Positions 18,718 to 28,325 of a DNA stretch of 64,000 nt are shown in pieces. This DNA is from Hyphomicrobiales bacterium (lineage in GTDB: Bacteria > Pseudomonadota > Alphaproteobacteria > Rhizobiales > Rhizobiaceae). The notes under the pieces are model-generated. The model worked only from the letters and a program-made list of their open reading frames with translations, searched no databases and was not told the DNA's origin. The position numbers and the translations under genes were made by a program. Position 1 is the stretch's first letter, and every line of letters starts with the position of its first letter. The stretch is from NCBI GenBank assembly GCA_900469615.1, contig UBYA01000013.1, positions 121,405-185,404 of the forward strand, in the 5' to 3' direction.

Positions 18718-19935
18718 TCACTTGGTCAGGAGCGTCATTTGCTTCGACGTTTCCGTGGCGATCGTCGTAAACGCCTTGAACAGATCCGCCGCGCTCTGTG
18801 GAGTAAAATAGTCGGAGGTCGATGTCGCGCAGTACTTCAGCAAAGCCTGGCCGTTTTCCGGTGCCATAAAGGCAATCGTATACACATGGATGCCATTGCT
18901 GCGGGCTTTGTCGCATTGTTCCTTGGTCTTTGTATCGGCGTTCGACACGTTATTGTCGCCATCGGTCATGAAGACGATGTACATGGTCGGATTTATAACG
19001 CCGCTCTTGTCCTTGTGTTGGAGCTGCTCATACGTCAGTCCCGACGTCGTGGACGTTTTTGTCAATGCGTCGACAGCGGCCGTAAAAGCGGGGGCCGAAT
19101 TCGTGCTGCCGCTTGAGGTCAGGTTATTGACGTAGCTGGTGACGCCGCTCGTGCCCCAGGCCAGAGCCGTGGGCGTCTGAGCCACGGAATTATAGGAGTC
19201 CGCGCCGGTACGGACGTACATCATATTGGGATCTGCGCTATTTAACTGCGCGGCCAAATTGGCGGTCGCAATCTTCAGCGATTCCATTTTGGTGTAATAA
19301 TTGGTCGCAGTGGTTTTACATGTGCCGTTCTGTCTTGTCTTCGTGCATATCGTCGGTTGTTCGGCATTAACCGTATCGGTGGTTTCGTCCATGGACCCGG
19401 AACGATCCAAAACGAAATACATCGACAAGGCATTCTTTTGAGTTTCGGAGGTTTTTCCGCTGACAGAGGTGCTTGACGCACTAATGTTCATCGAATTCTG
19501 GCCAATCAAGCGGGTCATGCTGTTCACCGACATCGAATACGACGCGTTCACAACAACCGAATAGCCGGAGTTTCCGGAGGAATCGGTCGTTTTCGTCACC
19601 GTGGTTGTGGTGGCAGCTTTAAGCGAATTCGCAGCGTCCGTATTTCCGGCAAGATAATTTGACATCTGCCCGAGGACGAAATTGTTCGCGAGATCCTTGG
19701 CGGTCGTCGTCGTCGCACTGCCATCGGCAAGCGCGGTCGCCGAGGCGAGCGCGGCAGCATCGGTCGCCGCCTGAAGCTCGCTGTGTGACAGCGACATGTT
19801 CGTGACATCGATAGCTATGCCGCCGGCAACCGCCAGCACAGGGATCGAGATCGCCGTCAGGATGCCAAAGTTTCCGGCTCTATCACGTAAAAGTTGCTTG
19901 AATGCGCGAAGTAAATCGGAGCCGGCAATCATCAT
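18718..19935 (-). CDS. TadG-like protein with von Willebrand factor A domain
   Basis: A 405-aa protein. Residues about 18-60 form the TadE/TadG-type N-terminus: a short basic tail, the helix FGILTAISIPVLAVAGGIAIDV, then SHSELQAATDAAALASATAL. A Thr/Ser-rich extracytoplasmic linker follows. A VWA domain begins near 170 with an intact MIDAS motif (VLDRSGSMDETT) and YIVFMTDGDNN. Family members are envelope proteins tied to Flp pilus assembly or surface adhesion. No other tad genes are adjacent, and the gene is more AT-rich than its flanks, suggesting an acquired orphan. AGGCGG precedes the paired ATGATG start. The function is inferred from domains only. Confidence 0.8.
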   Translation of the reverse strand: MMIAGSDLLRAFKQLLRDRAGNFGILTAISIPVLAVAGGIAIDVTNMSLSHSELQAATDAAALASATALADGSATTTTAKDLANNFVLGQMSNYLAGNTDAANSLKAATTTTVTKTTDSSGNSGYSVVVNASYSMSVNSMTRLIGQNSMNISASSTSVSGKTSETQKNALSMYFVLDRSGSMDETTDTVNAEQPTICTKTRQNGTCKTTATNYYTKMESLKIATANLAAQLNSADPNMMYVRTGADSYNSVAQTPTALAWGTSGVTSYVNNLTSSGSTNSAPAFTAAVDALTKTSTTSGLTYEQLQHKDKSGVINPTMYIVFMTDGDNNVSNADTKTKEQCDKARSNGIHVYTIAFMAPENGQALLKYCATSTSDYFTPQSAADLFKAFTTIATETSKQMTLLTK

Positions 19936-20082
19936 GTCCGCCTATTGAATAGAGTTATGGCCTCAGGAATGGCGGGACTATCAATTACAAATGTTAGTTG
20001 AACGTTTAAACGATCGGTTGTTTTTTAACAAACAGCCCGTTTGGTCTCAATTTGAACTGATTTTCTACTATTTCAATTTATG

Positions 20083-20961
20083 CTATTTTAGCGGAATGAC
20101 ATCAACAGCCTGAACAGTCTTCTGGTTGCCGTAGCTTTTGAGCACGCCGATAACGGGTGCGACATCGGAATAGTCACGGCCATAGGCGACGACGATATGA
20201 TCCGTGCCGGCGGGAATGTTGTTGGTCGGATCAAGCTCGATCCAGCCTGCCGTTTCCCCGCACCAGACGCGCACCCATGCGTGCATGGCGTCGGCGCCTT
20301 CGAGCCGTTCCTTGCCCGGCGGCGGAATGGTGCGCAGGAAGCCGCTGACATAGCCGGCGGGAATGCCGAGGCTGCGAAGCGCGATGATCATCACATGCGA
20401 AAAATCCTGGCAGACACCGCGTTTCAGCCGGAAAGCCTCCTTCGGCGTGGTGTCGACCGTCGTCGCCTTGGGATCGTAGGTGAAATCCTTGTGTATCTGC
20501 GCGCAGACCGCATGCGCGATCTGCAGCGTCGTCAGGTTCGTGGCCTTCCATCGCCGGGCATAGTCGGCAATCTCGCCCGTTTTTGGCAGGCGCGGGCTGC
20601 TGCCGAGAAAGTGATGGGGGGAGGAGGGATCGATCGACCAGCAGTCGCCGATCTCCACGGGCAGCTTGGCAAGCAGCGGCGAGAAATCGGCGGCAACCGG
20701 CTGGCTTTCCACCTGCACGCGCGCCTGCATGCGGATATCGAGCCTTTCATGCGGATCGCGCACCAGGATCGAGGTCGCAGGGTGCTGGAAGAAATCCGTG
20801 AAATTCGATTGCTCGTCCGGGCCCGGGGTTACTTTCAGCGAACCGGCGACCAGCCGCTGCCGATGGGGCAGGGAGAGCGGCATGATGCGCAGAATATGGC
20901 GCGCGCCGCTCGCAGGCACGTCGTAGATATAGCCCATGTGAAGCGAGAGATCGTAGAGCAT
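20083..20961 (-). CDS. Transglutaminase-like cysteine protease family protein
   Basis: About 292 aa. It has an N-terminal bacterial transglutaminase-associated beta domain (RHILRIMPLSLPHRQRL) and a papain-like transglutaminase core with the triad visible: Cys in KRGVCQDFSH, His in DAMHAWVRVW and Asp in IELDPTNN. There is no signal peptide, so it is probably cytoplasmic. A GTG at 20964 and an ATG at 20961 are both possible starts; they follow the previous stop by 1-4 bp. It is the last gene of a three-gene minus-strand cluster with an ATP-grasp/alpha-E ligase and a transglutaminase-DUF2126 protein. It could cut or form amide bonds on the cluster's product; the substrate is unknown. Confidence 0.85.
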   Translation of the reverse strand: MLYDLSLHMGYIYDVPASGARHILRIMPLSLPHRQRLVAGSLKVTPGPDEQSNFTDFFQHPATSILVRDPHERLDIRMQARVQVESQPVAADFSPLLAKLPVEIGDCWSIDPSSPHHFLGSSPRLPKTGEIADYARRWKATNLTTLQIAHAVCAQIHKDFTYDPKATTVDTTPKEAFRLKRGVCQDFSHVMIIALRSLGIPAGYVSGFLRTIPPPGKERLEGADAMHAWVRVWCGETAGWIELDPTNNIPAGTDHIVVAYGRDYSDVAPVIGVLKSYGNQKTVQAVDVIPLK

Positions 20962-20965
20962 CACG

Positions 20966-23383
20966 TCATCCGAGATAGGTGCGCGCCAGCAGGTCGGAAA
21001 GCCGCTCCAGTTCGCGTGCCAACTGGTGGTAGACCTCGACGGTCATCGTTTCCGGCGTCATGACGGCCAGCCCCGAATGCAGGCGCATGGCCTCGCGGTA
21101 GAAGGGCGACATCTGGCCGTTGACGAAGGCATTCGGCAGCTGCTCGACCTCGCGGTGGATCTCGTTCATCTGGAAGAGGATCGAGCGCGGGTTGAGGGGA
21201 TCGAGCGCCAGCAGGTCCGTCACCGTCAGGCGGGCGGTATTGACGTTGTAGCGGCGGCGGTGGGTCATGACGCTGTCGCCGATTTCCAGCAGCATGTCGA
21301 GCGCTCCATCAGGCGCATCGGGGCCTGACATGTGGCCGAGCAGCCGCGTCATGTGCAGGCCGCGTTCGATGTAGCGCCCGAGCGACAGGAAACGCCAGCC
21401 GGTGAAGCGATACATGTTTTCGTGCACGAGACCGGCAAAGCCTGCCAGCTTGCGCAAGAGGATCGTCATGGCATGACTGGCGTCATCGCCGCGCTTGACC
21501 CTTTCCTTGAAGCGGCGCGCGGTCGTGGCGAGATCGTTCAGCGCGAGCCAGCCGTCCGGAGAAAAACGATCGCGGATGTTGCTGGCGGAATAGACGGCAC
21601 TGTCGATGTTGCGCAGCAGGTTTTCCGGCACCGCCTGCCTGGTGTCGATGTCGATGGCGGCAAGATAGGCCGTAACATCGGCAAGCAGCGGCTGGTTCGG
21701 GTCCGCCGATTCGGCGAAACGCCCATGCCATGCACGCAGGATGCGCAATGCGCCTTCGGCTCGCTCGATATAGCGGCCAAGCCAGAAGAGATTGTCGGCG
21801 GCGCGGCTCGGCAGGCTGCCCGGCATGTTGCGGGTAAAGGTTTCCTCGGCCGGCAGCAGCGTATGGGCTTCGACGGGTTTGTCGGAGACGATCCAGACAT
21901 CGGCGGCCGAGCCGCCCGATTGCATGGCGATGGCGGCGACATCGTCGCCGCTGCCGATGCGGGCAAAGCCGCCGGGCATGATCTGCCAGCCGTCTTCCGT
22001 ACGGGCGGCGAAGACGCGCAGGCTCATCGGCCGCGGCGTCAGCTTGCCGTTGACCCAGGCCGGCGTGGTGGAAAGCGTGACGACCTCCTGGCCGACCAGC
22101 TTGTGGCCCTCGGTCGCCAGCCAGTCCGCGATCGAATCGCGGGCGGTGCTGCGCAAGGTCGATCCCAGTACGGACTGGCCGTTGTCATCGAAGAAGGGCA
22201 TGCAGGAATAGGCCGGGCCGATGACCATCTTCTCGATGCTGGCGGCGACATGATCGCGCTCGCTTTTCTGGCCGCACCACCAGGTCGCGATCGACGGCAG
22301 CTTCAATTCCTCGCCGCGCAGATGCCGACAGATGGTGGGCATGAAGGCAAGCAGCGCCCGCGTCTCGAGGATGCCGGAGCCGAGTGCATTGACGATCGTC
22401 ACCGTCTGCGCCCGCAGGGCCTCGACCATGCCGGGCGTGCCGATATGCGACAGCTGGTTGAGCTCCAGCGGATCGGCGTAGGCCGCGTCGAGGCGGCGCC
22501 AGAGCACGCTGATGGGCCGCAGTCCGGCGACCGTGCGCACCATCAGCTGATCGTCGACGACGGTGATATCTTCGCCTTCCAGCAGCATGAAGCCGAGATA
22601 GCGGGCGATATAGGCGTGCTCGTAGTAGGTCTCGTTGGCCGGACCCGGCGTCAGGACGGCAACGCGTCCTTCGCCGCTGCGTTTGCCGCCGAGCAGGGCG
22701 TCGCGAAAGGCGCCGAAGAAGGAGGCGAGGCGGTGGACCCTGGTTTCGGCATAGATATCGGAGAAGGCGCGGGTCGTGGCGACGCGGGTTTCCAGTGCGA
22801 AGCCGGCGCCGGACGGTGCCTGCGCGCGGTCGGCCAGCACCCACCAGTTGCCGTCCGGGCCGCGGCCGACTTCGAAAGCCAGGAAATGCAGATAATGACC
22901 GCTTGCGGGTTTGACGCCGACGAGCGGCCGCAGGAATTCCGGATTTCCGCCGATCAATGCCGGCGGCAGCAGGCCCTCGCTCACCAGCCGGCTGTCGCCG
23001 TAGATGTCGGCGATGATGGCTTCGAGCAGGTCGGCACGCTGGCGCAGACCCTCGGAAAGCGCTTGCCACTCGCGTTCGTCGATGAGTACGGGAATATGCG
23101 AGATCGGCCAGCCGCGTTCGCTGACGCCCGTGGTCCCATAGGCCCGGTAGAAAACGCCGGCATCGCGCAGGTAGCGGTCGGCGCGCGCGAAACGCTCCGT
23201 CAGCTCCTGCTCCGGCATGCGCGACAGCGCCGCCAGAAAGTTCTGCCAGACCGGGCGGACTGTACCGGCATTGTCGACCATCTCGTCGGCGACGCCGGGC
23301 AAGGGACGATAGGCAAAGGCCGCACCCTTGCCGATGCCGGTCTTTGCGTCGTCCCGCCGTTTCGTCGCCGGTTTTCTACCCAT
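20966..23383 (-). CDS. Circularly permuted ATP-grasp ligase fused to alpha-E domain
   Basis: An 805-aa fusion of two families that are often separate genes. Residues about 60-470 form the circularly permuted ATP-grasp unit (DUF404/DUF407), with YRAYGTTGVSERGWPISHIPVLID, VLTPGPANETYYEHAYIARYLG, VDDQLMVRTVAGLRPISVLWRR and a C-terminal KLVGQEVVTLSTTP. Residues about 495-805 form the all-helical alpha-E domain (DUF403), with SRAADNLFWLGRYIERAE and FLSLGRYIERGLHMTRLL. Such proteins are predicted amide-bond-forming ligases making a small peptide or tagging a protein. The neighbours on both sides are transglutaminases with 4- and 12-bp gaps, so this is one operon. Confidence 0.88.
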   Translation of the reverse strand: MGRKPATKRRDDAKTGIGKGAAFAYRPLPGVADEMVDNAGTVRPVWQNFLAALSRMPEQELTERFARADRYLRDAGVFYRAYGTTGVSERGWPISHIPVLIDEREWQALSEGLRQRADLLEAIIADIYGDSRLVSEGLLPPALIGGNPEFLRPLVGVKPASGHYLHFLAFEVGRGPDGNWWVLADRAQAPSGAGFALETRVATTRAFSDIYAETRVHRLASFFGAFRDALLGGKRSGEGRVAVLTPGPANETYYEHAYIARYLGFMLLEGEDITVVDDQLMVRTVAGLRPISVLWRRLDAAYADPLELNQLSHIGTPGMVEALRAQTVTIVNALGSGILETRALLAFMPTICRHLRGEELKLPSIATWWCGQKSERDHVAASIEKMVIGPAYSCMPFFDDNGQSVLGSTLRSTARDSIADWLATEGHKLVGQEVVTLSTTPAWVNGKLTPRPMSLRVFAARTEDGWQIMPGGFARIGSGDDVAAIAMQSGGSAADVWIVSDKPVEAHTLLPAEETFTRNMPGSLPSRAADNLFWLGRYIERAEGALRILRAWHGRFAESADPNQPLLADVTAYLAAIDIDTRQAVPENLLRNIDSAVYSASNIRDRFSPDGWLALNDLATTARRFKERVKRGDDASHAMTILLRKLAGFAGLVHENMYRFTGWRFLSLGRYIERGLHMTRLLGHMSGPDAPDGALDMLLEIGDSVMTHRRRYNVNTARLTVTDLLALDPLNPRSILFQMNEIHREVEQLPNAFVNGQMSPFYREAMRLHSGLAVMTPETMTVEVYHQLARELERLSDLLARTYLG

Positions 23384-23395
23384 TACAGTTCCGTC

Positions 23396-26300
23396 TCAAA
23401 TTCCCGCCGGCCGCCTGAGGTCGAGCGTCAGCGGAAATTCCGCCGATGCAGTCTCCGGTCTCAGGACATAGCCACCTGCTGTATGCCCCCAAGGTTCGAA
23501 TCGCGCAAGACGTCGCGCTTCCGCCTCGTTGCCGTTGACCGGAAAGGTGTCATAGTTGCGGCCGCCGGGATGGGCGACATGGTAGATACAGCCGCCGATC
23601 GAACGCTGCGACCACGTATCGTAGACATCGAAGGTCAGCGGCGCATCGACGGGAAGGACGGGATGCAGGCCCGAGGCCGGATGCCATGCCTTGTAGCGCA
23701 CGCCGGCGACCGAAACGCCCGACAGCCCCGTCGGCGTCAGCGGCACGGGACGGCCGTTGCAGGCAACCTTATAGCGCGCTGGATTGGCCGTTTCGAACCG
23801 CACCTGCAGCCGCTCCACCGACGAATCGACGTAGCGCACGGTGCCGCCGATCGCGCCTTCTTCGCCGAGCACATGCCACGGCTCCAGCGCCTGGCGCAGC
23901 TCCAGCTTGCCGCCCTCGTACTCCACCTCGCCGCAGAAGGGGAAGCGGAATTCGAGCTGCGCCTGGAACCATTCCGGCCGCAGGTCGAAGCCGTTCTCCC
24001 TGAGATCGGCAAGCACGCCGAGGAAATCCTGCCAGATATAATGCGGCAGCATGAAGCGATCGTGCAGCGTCGTTCCCCAGCGCACGAACCCGCCATCGAT
24101 GGGATTGCGCCAGAAGCGGGCGATCAGCGCGCGCACCAGCAATTGCTGCGCCAGGCTCATGCGGGCATTCGGCGGCATTTCGAAGCCGCGGAATTCGACC
24201 AGGCCGAGGCGCCCCGTCGGACCATCCGGCGAAAACAGCTTGTCGATGCAGATTTCCGATCGGTGCGTGTTGCCGGTGACGTCGGTCAGGAGATTGCGGA
24301 AGAGGCGATCCACCAGCCATGGAAGCGGCTGCTGCCCCCGGCCGGGAGCCGGCACCTGGGCAATGGCGATTTCCAGCTCGTAGAGGCTGTCATGACGGGC
24401 TTCGTCGATGCGTGGCGCCTGGCTGGTCGGGCCGATGAACAGGCCGGAGAAGAGGTAGGAGAGAGAAGGGTGGCGCTGCCAGTGCAGCACCAGGCTCTTC
24501 AGCAGATCGGGACGGCGCAGGAACGGGCTGTCGTTCGGGCTGGCCCCGCCGACGACGACGTGGTTGCCGCCGCCGGTGCCGGTGTGGCGACCGTCGATCA
24601 GGAACTTGTCGGTGCCGAGCCGCGTCTGCCGCGCCTCTTCGTAAACGGCCGTCGTGATGTCGACGCAGTCCTGCCAGTTCGATGCGGGATGGATGTTGAC
24701 CTCGATCACGCCGGGATCCGGCGCGACGCGGATGACATTGATGCGTTCGTCCTGCGGCGGCGAATAGCCCTCGATATGCACCGGTAGCCCGAGTTCGGCT
24801 GCAGCATTTTCCGCTGCCGCCAGCAGTTCGAGATAGTGCTCGATCTGCTCGACCGGCGGCATGAAGACGCAAAGCCGGCCGTCACGCGGCTCGACGGAGA
24901 TTGCCGTGCGCACGGCGCCGCCGATTTCACCGAGCGTCTGCTCGACGCGCGCTTGCGCGCTTTCGTCCGCCTGGAACGAGGCTTCCGGCATGGCGCGGCC
25001 GGCCGGCACGATGACATCTGGCAGGGGCGTGCGCGGAATGGTGGGGTCGGCGGTGTGGATATAGGGATACTGTGACGGCGGCACATAGGGCAGCGTGCCG
25101 AGCGGCAGGCGGTAGCCGACCGGCGAATCGCCCGGCACGAGGAAAATCCTGCTGCGGCGCGTGCGCCACTTCTCGCTGACCCAGCGCGAGCGGCCGGCAC
25201 GGGCGTTCCATGCCTGGATGGGCAATATGTAGCCGGTCGGCGTCGTCAGGCCGCGCTCGAAAACGCGGGCGATGCGGCTGCGCTCCTCCGGGTCCTTGAG
25301 TTTGGAATTGGACGGGTCGACGTTTTCGGGGAGGCTGCCTTCCTTGACGATCCATTCGGCCGGGTCCTCGTAGGCCGGCTGCACCATGTCGGGCTCGATC
25401 GTCAATTCCCTGGCGATCGCGGTCAGAAGCCTTTCCGCATCCTCGGCATTCGCGCCGGTCTTTGCCGTTTCTTCGGCGATCAGAGCGGGGTTTTGCCAGA
25501 CGGGCTGTCCGTCCTTGCGCCAATAAAGCGAAAAGGTCCAGCGTGGCAGGCTTTCGCCCGGATACCATTTTCCCTGGCCATAATGCAGGAACCCGCCGGG
25601 CGCGAAGCGATCGCGCAGGCGGCGGATCAACTGATCGGCCATGTCGCGCTTGGTCGGACCGACGGCGGCCGTGTTCCATTCCTCCGATTGAAAATCGTCG
25701 ATCGAGACGAAGGTCGGCTCGCCGCCCATCGTCAGGCGCACGTCTTCGGCTTGCAGGACGCGATCGACCTCTTCACCGAGCGCGTTGAGGGCATCCCAGC
25801 TTTCGTCGGAAAAAGGCTTGGTGATGCGCGGGTGCTCCGCGACGCGGGTGACTGTCATCGCGAAGTCGAATTCGGTCCTGGCTTCGCCGAAATAGCCGCC
25901 GGAAATCGGGGCTGCATTGCGATAATGCGGCGTGGCGGCAAGCGGAATGTGGCTTTCGCCGGTGAGCAGTCCCGAGGTGGGGTCGAGGCCGACCCAGCCG
26001 GCGCCGGGAAGATAGACCTCGGCCCAGGCATGCAGATCGGTGAAATCGACTTCGGTGCCGGAAGGACCGTCGAGTGCCTTCAGGTCCGGCGTAAGCTGGA
26101 TGAGATAACCGGACACGAAGCGGGCGGCGAGGCCGAGATGACGGAGAATCTGGACCAGCAGCCAACTCGTGTCGCGGCAGGAGCCTCTGGCTCTTTCCAG
26201 AGTTTCCTCCGGGGTCTGGACGCCGGCTTCCATGCGGATGACGTAGCCGATCTCCTGCTGCAGCCGCGCATTGATGCCGACGATCATGTCGACGGTCGGC

Positions 26301-26716
26301 TGTTCGGAGCGGTCGAGCGTTTCGAGGAAGGCTTTCAGCCGGGGGCCGGTTTCTTCCGGCATCGTGTAGATCGACAGATCCTTTCGGATTGCCTCGGGAT
26401 ATGCGAAAGGCCATTGGGTGGCCTCCTCCTCGACGAAGAAATCGAAGGGGTTGTAGACCGTCATGTCGGCAACGAGATCGACCTCGATCTTCAGCTCACT
26501 CACCGGATCGGGAAAGACGAACCGGGCGAGATAGTTGCCGTAGGGATCCTGTTGCAGGTTCACGAAATGATTTGGCGGCGTCACCTTCAGCGCGTGGCTG
26601 AGCACGCGGGTCTTGGAATGCGAGGCGGGTTTGAGGCGGATGATCTGGGGGCCGAGGCGGACCGGGTTGTCGTACTTGTAATGGGTGAGATGATAGATGC
26701 TCGCCTTGATCGCCAT
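23396..26716 (-). CDS. Transglutaminase-DUF2126 fusion protein
   Basis: A 1106-aa protein. Residues about 1-290 are an N-terminal transglutaminase unit starting MAIKASIYHLTHYKYDNPVRLG, with catalytic Cys in ARGSCRDTSWLL, His in HAWAEVYLPGAGW and Asp in GLDPTSGLLTG. From about 320 to the end is DUF2126, with LTMGGEPTFVSIDD, HYGQGKWYPGESLPRW, GTGGGNHVVVGG, HPSLSYLFSGLFIGPTSQAPR and VEFRGFEMPPN. DUF2126 has been grouped with COOH-NH2 ligases. The ATG at 26716 has GAAGAG 6 nt upstream; a longer frame to 26821 is unsupported. It is the first gene of the cluster. Confidence 0.88.
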   Translation of the reverse strand: MAIKASIYHLTHYKYDNPVRLGPQIIRLKPASHSKTRVLSHALKVTPPNHFVNLQQDPYGNYLARFVFPDPVSELKIEVDLVADMTVYNPFDFFVEEEATQWPFAYPEAIRKDLSIYTMPEETGPRLKAFLETLDRSEQPTVDMIVGINARLQQEIGYVIRMEAGVQTPEETLERARGSCRDTSWLLVQILRHLGLAARFVSGYLIQLTPDLKALDGPSGTEVDFTDLHAWAEVYLPGAGWVGLDPTSGLLTGESHIPLAATPHYRNAAPISGGYFGEARTEFDFAMTVTRVAEHPRITKPFSDESWDALNALGEEVDRVLQAEDVRLTMGGEPTFVSIDDFQSEEWNTAAVGPTKRDMADQLIRRLRDRFAPGGFLHYGQGKWYPGESLPRWTFSLYWRKDGQPVWQNPALIAEETAKTGANAEDAERLLTAIARELTIEPDMVQPAYEDPAEWIVKEGSLPENVDPSNSKLKDPEERSRIARVFERGLTTPTGYILPIQAWNARAGRSRWVSEKWRTRRSRIFLVPGDSPVGYRLPLGTLPYVPPSQYPYIHTADPTIPRTPLPDVIVPAGRAMPEASFQADESAQARVEQTLGEIGGAVRTAISVEPRDGRLCVFMPPVEQIEHYLELLAAAENAAAELGLPVHIEGYSPPQDERINVIRVAPDPGVIEVNIHPASNWQDCVDITTAVYEEARQTRLGTDKFLIDGRHTGTGGGNHVVVGGASPNDSPFLRRPDLLKSLVLHWQRHPSLSYLFSGLFIGPTSQAPRIDEARHDSLYELEIAIAQVPAPGRGQQPLPWLVDRLFRNLLTDVTGNTHRSEICIDKLFSPDGPTGRLGLVEFRGFEMPPNARMSLAQQLLVRALIARFWRNPIDGGFVRWGTTLHDRFMLPHYIWQDFLGVLADLRENGFDLRPEWFQAQLEFRFPFCGEVEYEGGKLELRQALEPWHVLGEEGAIGGTVRYVDSSVERLQVRFETANPARYKVACNGRPVPLTPTGLSGVSVAGVRYKAWHPASGLHPVLPVDAPLTFDVYDTWSQRSIGGCIYHVAHPGGRNYDTFPVNGNEAEARRLARFEPWGHTAGGYVLRPETASAEFPLTLDLRRPAGI

Positions 26717-26844
26717 ATGTCTCTTCGCCTTGCCCGCATCGTTGTGCGGTGATTGCTGTTCCCACGGGCAGTGTGTGCAATGCAGCGAAAGAAAGCAAGG
26801 CGTCTCTCTTTGCTTCGTCATCTCCTGCCATGTATTGCCGAAAC

Positions 26845-26870
26845 AAAAACGGCGGGTTGTGCCCGCCGTT
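26845..26870 (-). terminator. Rho-independent terminator of manC
   Basis: Arms AACGGCGGG (26848-26856) and CCCGCCGTT (26862-26870) with loop TTGTG. Read on the minus strand it is followed by TTTTTGTTT, 28 bp after the manC stop. Confidence 0.8.
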
Positions 26871-26897
26871 CTGAAAACTCTATTGCATTACTTCCGC

Positions 26898-28325
26898 TCA
26901 GCTTCTGCCGAACTCGTCGACGAGACGGATGATATCGTCCTCGCCGAGGTAGGACCCCGTCTGAACTTCGATCAGCTCCAGCAGGATCTTGCCCGGATTG
27001 GAGAGGCGGTGCACTTCGCCGAGCGGGATGTAGACCGACTCGTTCTCGCGCAGCATCTGCACGTTCTCGCCAACTGTCACCTCGGCCGTGCCCTTGACGA
27101 CGATCCAGTGTTCGGAGCGATGATGATGTTTCTGCAGCGACAGCTTCTTGCCGGGCAGCACGAAGATGCGCTTGACCTGGAAGCGTTCGCCGTTCAGCAC
27201 CGATGTATAGCCGCCCCAGGGACGGTAGGATGTCGGATGCGTTTCGGTGAGCTTGGCCGTCGCCTTCTGGCTCGCCAGCAGCTTGACCAGCTTGCCGACT
27301 TCCTGGCTTTCCTTCAAGGGGCCGACGTAGACGGCATCCTCGCTGGCGATGACGGCGACGTCCTCAAGACCCTGAACGGCGACGTGGAGGCTGTGGCTCA
27401 TCACGAGCGAGTTCTTCGTGTTGACCAGCGTCGCCGAGCCGGCGGAGACGTTGCCGCTTTCGTCGCGCTTGCCGACTTTCCAGACCGCATCCCAGCTGCC
27501 GAGGTCGGACCAGGTGAAGGGGGAGGGAACGACGGCGGCATTCGCCGTCTTCTCCATCAGGGCGTAGTCGATGGAAATGTCCGGGCTCTTGGAAAAGGCA
27601 TCGGCATCGAGGCGGGTGAAATCGAGATCGCGCGTCGATTTGGAGACCGCCTTGCCGGCCGCCTTTTCGACATCCGGCGCAAATTCCTTCATCTCGGAGA
27701 GAAGCTGGCTTGCCGAGAACATGAACATGCCGGAATTCCAGTAGAAATGGCCGCTGGCCACCATCTCCTGGGCCTTTTCCAGGGCAGGCTTCTCGACGAA
27801 GCGCTTGACGGCGTGAGCGCCGGTCGGCAACGCCTTGCCGCTTTCGATATAGCCGTAGCCGGTTGCGGGCTCCGTCGGCTTGATGCCGAAGGTGACGAGC
27901 TTGCCCTGGAGCGCCGTGTCGCGCGCCAGGCGCACGCAATCGTAATAGGTCGCGCTGGCGTCGATTTCGTAGTCGGAGCCGAGGACGTGCATGATCGCGT
28001 CATTGCCGAAGAGCTCAGTGACGAGCACGGCGGCGGCGGCGACGGCGGCGGCGGTGTTACGGGCGATCGGCTCCAGCAGCACGGCGGCAAGCTTCAGATC
28101 GAGCTCGCGGGCCTGCTCTGCGACGAGGAAGCGGAATTCCTCGTTGGTCAGCACGATCGGCGCTTCGTAGAGTTCCGGATCGGCCACACGTTCCAGCGTA
28201 TTCTGAAACAGCGTCCTGTCTCCGATGAACTGAATGAACTGCTTCGGGGCGGAAGCGCGCGATAGCGGCCACAGTCGCGTTCCCTTGCCGCCTGCCATGA
28301 TCACCGGAACGATCTTTGCTGCCAT
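26898..28325 (-). CDS. manC: Mannose-1-phosphate guanylyltransferase / mannose-6-phosphate isomerase
   Basis: A 475-aa bifunctional type II enzyme. The N-terminal nucleotidyltransferase begins VPVIMAGGKGTRLWPLSR and has VKRFVEKPALEKAQ and IDYALMEKT. From about 350 a cupin domain carries PWGGYTSVLNGERFQVKRI and KLSLQKHHHRSEHWIVVKGTAEV, the phosphomannose isomerase-type metal site. It makes GDP-mannose for exopolysaccharide or LPS and nodulation-factor-like sugars. It stands alone, with its own terminator downstream and a 310-bp gap upstream. Confidence 0.95.
   Translation of the reverse strand: MAAKIVPVIMAGGKGTRLWPLSRASAPKQFIQFIGDRTLFQNTLERVADPELYEAPIVLTNEEFRFLVAEQARELDLKLAAVLLEPIARNTAAAVAAAAVLVTELFGNDAIMHVLGSDYEIDASATYYDCVRLARDTALQGKLVTFGIKPTEPATGYGYIESGKALPTGAHAVKRFVEKPALEKAQEMVASGHFYWNSGMFMFSASQLLSEMKEFAPDVEKAAGKAVSKSTRDLDFTRLDADAFSKSPDISIDYALMEKTANAAVVPSPFTWSDLGSWDAVWKVGKRDESGNVSAGSATLVNTKNSLVMSHSLHVAVQGLEDVAVIASEDAVYVGPLKESQEVGKLVKLLASQKATAKLTETHPTSYRPWGGYTSVLNGERFQVKRIFVLPGKKLSLQKHHHRSEHWIVVKGTAEVTVGENVQMLRENESVYIPLGEVHRLSNPGKILLELIEVQTGSYLGEDDIIRLVDEFGRS

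Noticed and set aside
21332..24787. An 1151-codon plus-strand frame opposite the amidoligase cluster
   Set aside because: It crosses two genes and their gap, has no recognisable domain, and the minus-strand genes have conserved motifs.
26717..26821. Longer N-terminus for the transglutaminase-DUF2126 protein
   Set aside because: The extra 35 residues are Cys/His-rich without family match, and ATG 26716 has a good SD and the standard family start.
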